Positions 58,401 to 64,000 of a stretch of 64,000 bases of DNA are shown in pieces. Source of the stretch: Palaemon carinicauda (taxonomy: Eukaryota > Arthropoda > Malacostraca > Decapoda > Palaemonidae). Positions within the stretch are counted from its first letter, which is position 1, and the number at the start of each line of letters is the position of its first letter. The notes under the pieces are model-generated. The model was not told where the DNA came from and ran no database searches. It worked only from the letters and a program-made list of their open reading frames with translations. Both the position numbers and the translations under genes were made by a program. The stretch spans positions 33,628,007-33,692,006 of the forward strand of contig NC_090765.1 of the NCBI RefSeq assembly GCF_036898095.1, read 5' to 3'.

Positions 58401-61400
58401 GAAATCATGTGCCGATTGAAAACATAACTAATCGCTTGTCAAAATTCTTTACAGCTACAATGGCAACACTGCATTTATCCATACTGTGTGTGGTCGAGGT
58501 AATAACGCTGGTTCCAAATACTTACTCTGGACATATATGTTGCATAAGATTGAGATAAAATACAGTATTAGGGTTTAATGAGGAATTCAAAGCAGGCTTT
58601 CATGATTCAGAGGAGAATCAGGGAGAACTAAAAACATGCACGAATATATATGATGGGCACCATTTACATTTGAATAATTTGGCCATGGAATAGATTATAT
58701 TATAGAAAAACTGTATTCTTGAAGGGAAAAGTAACAACTAAAAGTTTCTACTTTTCTTCTTTTTGAGTGAATCCTAGGAACTGCTGTTTCAGAATTAAGC
58801 AAATATAAACTAGAGAATTGCATTGAAACACAAGAACCAATTACTGTATTGCAAACTTACCAACATCAGAAAATCCAGCAACACAGGAATACATTCCTGG
58901 AGGGTGTCGAGGCTGTCTTACAAGCACCATGTTTTGATGATCAGGGTCTGTAACTACGACTATACCAACAGGACTCGAACTAGGGTAATGTGTCATCTCA
59001 CAGCTTGTGCATTTTCTAGTATAACCTGTAAATTGATGAATAATTTCAACCAACCTTTGATAATCAAAGAGGCACCCACAACTAAATATTCTATTGTACT
59101 TTACTATACATTAGGTCAACAGAAAACAATATATCCATACTGTACTGGATTAATATCTTCATAAAATCTTAGATTTTTATCATTTTAATCATGTAATTAA
59201 CTTGCTATTAATGATTTAACATCACAGCTACTTTGCAATCAGAATTCAAAGTGTGTAATTTTTACAAAATAATAATGCAAACATATTTATGCTATAATAT
59301 TAGGTTAATTAAATATTGAAATTAGTTTTCACTGATGAGGGGGACTTTTTTTTTTTTGCAATTAGATGAGTACAACTCAGTTTTCAGGCTTAAGTATGGT
59401 TCAAGAATATAAAACAAGTCTTTCACTGTACTTGATTATTATATCAAATGAATAAATGCCAAATTCTATTCATAGCATAAGCATTAGTTTTGGAAAATAC
59501 TTTTCAAGCAATATCTTGACAAATTCCGGTTCATGCTTTCCCTTTTCTTTTTTTCTGGAAAATTTATTTATTTTCTTGAACTAAAGAATCCATCATTGAG
59601 TTACCAAAATATGTGCTATTTTAAATGAAATAGTAATGAATGGCGAGCGATTGTGACGCAGTTCCAGTAGGCCCTGCTGCTTCCTCCGGTGCCTTAGATG
59701 ACCGCGGAGGTAGCAGCAGTAGGGGACTCAGCAGTATGAAGCTTCATCTGTGGTGGAAATGTGGGAAGTTGGGCTGTGGCACCCTAGCAGTACCAGCTGA
59801 ACTCGGCTGAGTCCCTGGTTAGGCTGGAGGAACGTAGAGAGTAGAGGTCCCCTTTTTTGTTTTGTTTCTTGTTGATGTCGGCTACCCCCCAAAATTGGGG
59901 GAAGTGCCTTTGGTATATGTATGTATGATTCTCATCCCCAAAAGGATATAAAAAGTTAAACAAACCTGCTGCATTTCTTTGAGTTGGAGCACCACATTTA
60001 CCACAGAAAGCATTATTTTTGTTCCACATAATTATGCAGTTAGCTCTTGAGAGTATGTGGGCCTCCTGCCAGGTGACCATAAAAAGAGCTGCCCTCAAAT
60101 CACAAAAGTTTGCTTCTGTGTCACTTTCTAATTGATCTTGTACAGCTGTTGGCAATGACCCAACCTAAGAGATTAATAGAAATCAGTACAGTTCTATACA
60201 AATTCCAATAATTATCAACTAACCATAATCATCAAACACAAAACAAGTACAGCACATGACAAAAAACCTAAAAATAAAAAAAATTACGAAAGCTAATCAG
60301 TGCACAAATAACAGTGGTAAGGATGCATTGCATACTTGCAGTTATCTGCAGTGATCACAATTCAGGTAATTGTAGGAAAAGTAAATAAGTTCCTCTATGA
60401 TTATTACTTATAATTATATTTATATTTTTCAGGCCCTTACTAAGTAAATGAGGATGCCTAGCATTCCATAAGGTAAAACTCGGATTTCTAAAAGAGGTCT
60501 GGGGTGAAGATTATTTGGTCTGATTAACAGTATTCGGTTTTTGCATTGTGACAATTTTATCAATTATTCCCGGCACTTTTTATATGTAACGTTTGCTACA
60601 CAAAATAAGACCCAGAGAACTTAGTTGCTGAATACTAAGAAAATAGAATTGGAATGCGGAATAATATACATAAAAGAAGCATAAACTTTTATAAGGTATA
60701 CTGTTAATAGACACTCCTTAGAATTAGCTGTTTGGAAATGTGTGTCACTGCCTAAATAATTTGTCCTTTCTGGAAAAATTAACACCTCTGTATATTTGAA
60801 TAACCTCTAAACTTGAAGATACTATAGTACAAATATAAATTCTGTATAAGTAATGAGTAAATGAGCTAACAGTGTAACATGATTAGAGCTGGATTAAAAA
60901 AAATAGCTCTAATTATGCTAAATTTTTTTTTCTCCGAGCTCATTGGGTAAAGCTTTTCATTAGGCCATAAGTATACCTTGCCATTTGCAAATGAATAATA
61001 AACAGAACTACAATTACAGTATAAAAAATTTGACTTAAATTAATCTTTTAATTTTCAAGAAATTTAATAATGAAATAATTTCAGACTTTAGTTTTGTGTT
61101 AACTCGCAGGCAATATGTAAAACAAATTATATGTAATTTGCCTTTATCATCTGATAGGTATACTGTATATAACTTTGTTGTATGAATCTTTATCTTGTTG
61201 CCATCATGGTTGGATGGCCATCTTATTGTAGATCATTCCTCCGCACCAGGAATATTGGTTAGGGTAATTGCGATTCAGTGACTGAGCAAACTGGTGGGCT
61301 AGGTGGGAGTCATAATGCATATCAGGGAATTTTGTTGGAGGGTAACTTTGCTCATACTGCATCATTTTATAGAGAAGGACAAAATTTGAGGTAGTACTTT

Positions 61401-62392
61401 ACTCGGTACAAAGCTACAAAGGCCAAGAAGTAGTTCCTCTTCTTTATTACCAGTATTATAAGGATTCTTTGGTATACTGTACAATTAATCTCTCCAATAA
61501 CAGCAGTTTCGATTGCTAAATTAGAAATCCTTCATGGAAGGGGCATACTCTAGAGGTTAGAACATTTACTCACCAAGCAAGAAACAAAATTATAATGTAC
61601 AGTGCATAATAAATTATAAACAAATACCTGTACACCGTATCTTGGGGTACCATCATCAAAGATATCAACAAGAACACTAGATGTTATAACTTGGGGGTAA
61701 TACTGCATTATTTCTGAAATGAAACAATAAATAAGTTTACTTTTTAAACAATGTTGCTAAAGTTGATTAAATGTATTTTTTTTATTTTTTTACATTAAGC
61801 TGTACTTTTTCACCATCAATTACTATACTTGGAGTGATATTTCCTGTAACAAAATTCTGTTCACTGATGTCTAATATACAGTACTGATAAGTGATAATTC
61901 ACAACCAGACTTTTTTTTTTTTAATTATTCTTTAGCTTATAAAAATTTGTTCTAATTGCGAACAGGGAAGTGAAAACCAAATTTGCCCACATTCAATGGA
62001 TTGAACTCTTCAAATTCTTAATTCTAGTTGGTTTTTAGACTGGTACAGTATTATGATAATAGAAAAAAAAGCCAGCTATCTAATGCCACAATGATTTCAT
62101 TCAAAAAATTACTCAAAAATATAAAAAAAGAATACTGGAATGGGAGAAGAACGGTTAACCTTTACATGGATTGCATACACCATTATCATCATTTCAATCA
62201 TATATAATAAACTTGAACTATTTTTAATGTACGCAAATGATGAAAAATATACTCACCTGAGTAACTTAACCAAACTAAGGCATTATCAGTATTGGCTTTA
62301 TCGACACGCAAAAGAGGTTTACTTCGGCTGTAAACCAAAAATTTTCCATCCGGTAAATAGTCGAGACAAGACCTATCTTCTGCTTTTAGTTT
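52262..62392 (-). CDS. NUDT13: NUDT13-like Nudix NAD(P)H pyrophosphatase (spliced, 5' exon missing)
   Basis: Hydrolyses NADH or NADPH to NMNH plus AMP or 2',5'-ADP; vertebrate NUDT13 is mitochondrial. Six exons join in phase (transcription order): 62392-62257, 61713-61628, 60164-59966, 59025-58861, 55300-55155, 52480-52262, together 316 residues; human NUDT13 is about 350, so the N-terminus with any targeting peptide is missing. A zinc ribbon is split across two exons: FCGKCGAPTQ, then KCTSCEMTHYP (CxxC...CxxC). The Nudix box is complete across a splice junction: G-x5-E-x7-REVAEEVGI, starting at AGFSDVG. ASQHWPFPGSLMAGC follows, the NADH-pyrophosphatase signature region, and the C-terminal block is FIPPPGAIAYHLISHW. 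NUDT13 is preferred over NUDT12 because no ankyrin repeats are seen and the post-Nudix region is closer. Introns carry RTE tails, MITEs and a DIRS-type terminus. Confidence 0.9.
52994..54928. mobile_element. Candidate TA-flanked DNA transposon in a NUDT13 intron
   Basis: Left TACAGTCAGCCCGCGCTTTA; right end inverted TACAGTCAGCTCCCACTATT. The right-end block (TAGGGCACCAA ... GTTACCTAACCC) also occurs at 52913-52990, so two related ends lie side by side. No transposase frame recognised; an RTE tail is nested inside. Confidence 0.5.
54363..54536 (-). mobile_element. RTE 3'-end insertion with target duplication
   Basis: 174 bp matching the 3' region of the 21164 LINE. Flanked by ACATATTGTACA at 54351-54362 and 54537-54548, a 12-bp target duplication. 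The microsatellite end (CATACATACATATACC) is at the left, as expected for - orientation. Confidence 0.88.
55155..55300 (-). CDS. NUDT13: NUDT13 exon (Nudix box)
   Basis: The acceptor AATTTCAG precedes 55300 and the donor GTTAGT follows 55155. It encodes ESLEETVRREVAEEVGIEV, the catalytic Nudix box with the glutamates that bind divalent metal, then SAVRYAASQHWPFPGSLMAG and AIAEKQE. The reading frame is intact. Confidence 0.9.
55560..56130 (+). repeat. Degenerate 29-31 bp minisatellite
   Basis: About 18-20 imperfect units of the type TTAAGGCCTTGTTGCTAGCA followed by ATCTCNCC. It lies in a NUDT13 intron starting about 260 bp from an exon edge. Confidence 0.88.
56290..57100 (+). mobile_element. 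Left terminal region of a DIRS-like element (diverged copy)
   Basis: TATTTCTGGGCTTGACCTGT, then ATATACCAGAGAAAAAAAAG and GCATGGAATTCCAG parallel the 35.9 kb sequence. A leader and a short frame follow, beginning at ATG 56638 (MSDVLEIPASK), parallel to MTDVPTSL at 36287. It lies in a NUDT13 intron, opposite to the gene. Confidence 0.5.
57101..58860. other. NUDT13 intron, no feature recognised
   Basis: AT-rich. A - strand frame at 58245-57982 (88 codons) has no recognisable motif and no splice context, so it is not called. Confidence 0.5.
58861..59025 (-). CDS. NUDT13: NUDT13 exon (second CxxC pair, Nudix domain start)
   Basis: The acceptor TTTACAG precedes 59025 and the donor GTAAGT follows 58861. 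It encodes YTRKCTSCEMTHYP (second zinc-ribbon pair), PVGIVVVTDPDHQNMVLVRQ and PPGMYSCVAGFSDV. The final glycine of the Nudix-box lead-in is split with the next exon. Confidence 0.88.
59638..59927 (+). mobile_element. RTE 3'-end insertion close to a NUDT13 exon
   Basis: + strand copy of the 21164 LINE 3' end: GGCGAGCGATTGTGACGCAG through CCCCCAAAATTGGGGGAAGT to TATGTATGTATG. It includes the last codons of the RT frame and lies about 40 bases from the splice donor of exon 59966-60164. Confidence 0.87.
59966..60164 (-). CDS. NUDT13: NUDT13 exon (first half of the zinc ribbon)
   Basis: The acceptor CTCTTAG precedes 60164 and the donor GTTTG follows 59966. It encodes a helix-rich stretch with DLRAALFMVTWQEAHILSRA, then WNKNNAFCGKCGAPTQRNAA, i.e. 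the first CxxC pair. An RTE tail insertion lies about 40 bases beyond the donor in the following intron. Confidence 0.85.
60165..61627. other. NUDT13 intron, no feature recognised
   Basis: AT-rich intron DNA without coding, RNA or repeat signals that I can support. Confidence 0.55.
61628..61713 (-). CDS. NUDT13: NUDT13 exon (N-terminal domain)
   Basis: The acceptor CATTTCAG precedes 61713 and the donor GTATTTG follows 61628. The exon is 86 bases; the first two complete a Glu codon. It encodes IMQYYPQVITSSVLVDIFDD then GTPRYGVQ, and phase 0 at its end matches the next exon. Confidence 0.8.
62257..62392 (-). CDS. NUDT13: NUDT13 exon (N-terminal domain)
   Basis: The acceptor TATTACAG precedes 62392 and the donor GTGAGT follows 62257. 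It opens in phase 0 and ends after one codon base. It encodes KLKAEDRSCLDYLPDGKFLV, a serine/lysine-rich turn and a segment ending WLSYS. There is no start codon, so at least one upstream coding exon is expected. Confidence 0.8.
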
Positions 62393-63375
62393 CTGTAATA
62401 AAAAAATTATGTTAATTAGAAATCAATATTAATGAATGTTAACTTATTAAAAATAAACTATATACAGTATATGAATAGAAAGCACAGTAGGCTATTAATT
62501 GAAAAGAAAAAAAAGTTATCATCATAGCAACTAATGCTGATAACATGACCACTGTTGGCTACATCATATAAAATATATACCGTATATACAGATACTGTAC
62601 ATTCAACAACAAAAATGTATATAGTTTACTTTTTTTCTGTTTATTTATTGAGAAGACCCATTTGTTACTTTTAATTATAGTCATACCCCTAAAATATGTG
62701 GAGCTATTCAAAAAGAAAGGTACATCTGAGCTTAACTTGGCAGGTTAGAAAACAATCTAAATTGAATTAGATTTAACATATTCTGTAATTAGCCCAGCCT
62801 TCCAGGGTCAATGTATAATTTGTCTAATTTCTTGTCAAAACTGAATTCAGGATAAGAAATAATCGAGTGCTGCACGTTTTGGCATTTTCGAAAAGGGGAT
62901 AGGGCAATAATCTACAGTATACGAGTATATTTAAAAAAAACAAAGAGTACTGGGTATTGTAACTTTTATTGTTGCAAATGTGATGGTTGCTTATTGCATA
63001 TGCACTATTCTAAAACATCACTTAATGTTTTAAACCAATTAAGACTACTTATTATTTTATACAGTACTTGATTACTATATATTTTCATATTTACACCATT
63101 TTTAAAGTACCATTCTTTTCATTTACATAATAGCTACTGTGAGTATGAGAAGTGCTTGTGGGAGTTAAAATAATCTGAAAGCTTTCATGTACAAATTCTG
63201 ACTTCAAGCTGCTCTACTCTATATTCATTAAGAACTAATGTCTCATCAATATATTTTCCTCTGTTTAAAAAAAAAAAAAAAATGAAGTTAAGCAGTAATT
63301 ACCCAAATATTTTTTTTAATTCAAAGAGATGTATGACCTCTACCTATACTTCCTAAGTTTACTGAACGGAATATA
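62393..63375. other. Upstream NUDT13 intron or flank, no exon recognised
   Basis: I looked for an upstream exon continuing the NUDT13 frame in phase 0 and found none, so the 5' exon is probably beyond the window. Confidence 0.45.
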
Positions 63376-63379
63376 TTAG

Positions 63380-63695
63380 CCCTTTTACCCCCAGGCTATT
63401 TGGAAATTTCCAACCCTTAACCCCCATGGGTTTTTTTTTTTTTTTCAAGCACATTTTGCAGTATAATTTTTTTAAATTGTTCTAACAGACTTAATTTTTG
63501 TCATAGAGAGGTCAAGTTGGTCTCATTCTCTTGGGAAATGCCTGAAGTTTCTCAAAAAATTATCAAAAAAATGCAAAAAAAAAAAAAAAAAAAAAATTAA
63601 ATAGCATTTTATTGCAAGGACGTACCGATACGTCCATGGGGGTAAAGGGATGAGTTTTGTGAAACGTACCAGTACGTCCTTTGGGGGTAAAAGGG
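63380..63695 (+). mobile_element. piggyBac-like MITE, family 1 copy 2
   Basis: Same ends and palindrome as the 50769 element (CCCTTTTACCCCCAGGCTAT; GGACGTACCGATACGTCC). The left flank is TTAG rather than TTAA (63376-63379); the right flank is TTAA (63696-63699). An A-run is expanded inside. Confidence 0.85.
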
Positions 63696-64000
63696 TTAAC
63701 GAAAGCAATGCTATAGGTAGCATGAATATTTATATAAAAGTACAATAGCGAAGAATATAGGACATGTTCTTAGTGTATTTATAGGTAATTTGAAAAATTC
63801 AGAAAACGACATTTGGTGGAAACCCATATTTTTCAAGTTATAAAGATGCTTGAATCACAAGATGATACAACTGCAAAATCATACTGTATTTCGCATGGGA
63901 AACAAACACAGATTTAAGATTCCTACCTAACCTAACCTTACCTAACACTCCCATACTCTCACACCCTGGGGGACAAACCACCCCACTTCCATGCCCTTAC

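Noticed and set aside
58841..59164. + strand 113-codon frame
   Set aside because: Antisense of the NUDT13 exon 58861-59025.
62140..62415. + strand 91-codon frame
   Set aside because: Antisense of a NUDT13 exon, with intron either side.

Overview
The window is animal nuclear DNA, most likely from a decapod crustacean (shrimp, crab or crayfish relative). The evidence is AT-rich sequence, genes split by GT-AG introns, long (CT)n and (AT)n microsatellites, tRNA-derived SINEs, and an unusually heavy load of DIRS-type tyrosine-recombinase retrotransposons, RTE-like LINEs, pogo/Tigger elements and TTAA-flanked piggyBac-like MITEs. The decapod assignment is an inference from repeat content; no rRNA or mitochondrial marker is present.

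Two host genes can be reconstructed exon by exon, and they point toward each other. On the + strand, 720 to 17188 holds the last four visible coding exons of PIGH, the H subunit of the GPI-N-acetylglucosaminyltransferase that starts GPI-anchor synthesis. Its first exon lies left of the window. On the - strand, 62392 down to 52262 holds six exons of NUDT13, a Nudix NAD(P)H pyrophosphatase with a zinc ribbon and a canonical Nudix box. Its 5' exon or exons lie right of the window or were not recognised. All splice phases in both genes agree.

Almost everything else recognisable is mobile DNA. 1-665: rearranged DIRS remnant. 921-3060: decayed DIRS gag in a PIGH intron. 4948-14029: a nearly complete, mutated DIRS element (A) inside the large PIGH intron, with left and right inverted termini, gag, overlapping RT/RNase H and tyrosine recombinase frames, an internal complementary region and a nested 1.4 kb insertion. 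14110-15585: decayed LINE reverse transcriptase. 18769-20097: pogo/Tigger element with terminal inverted repeats and only the N-terminal half of a transposase. 21164-22925: 5'-truncated RTE-like LINE with a 498-codon open frame. 28280-29456: DIRS RNase H remnant. 30972-33207 and 33209-34996: two decayed DIRS elements (D, E) joined head to tail. 37022-41296: internally deleted DIRS (B) that splits a tandem-repeat array. 45780-48310: decayed DIRS-like gag, RT and RNase H (G), flanked at a distance by copies of a related left terminus at 35.9 and 56.3 kb. 48619-49609: tRNA-derived SINE running into a 56-bp minisatellite. 50.8-51.9 kb and 63.4-63.7 kb: TTAA-flanked MITEs. Further LINE tails and MITEs lie in NUDT13 introns.

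The host genes belong to unrelated pathways (GPI-anchor synthesis at the ER; nucleotide clean-up, mitochondrial in vertebrates) and I see no sign that they work together. The biologically interesting material is the DIRS group: shared gag cysteine cluster, SR-like gag repeats, internal complementary region, deletion derivatives and a circle-junction-like tandem.
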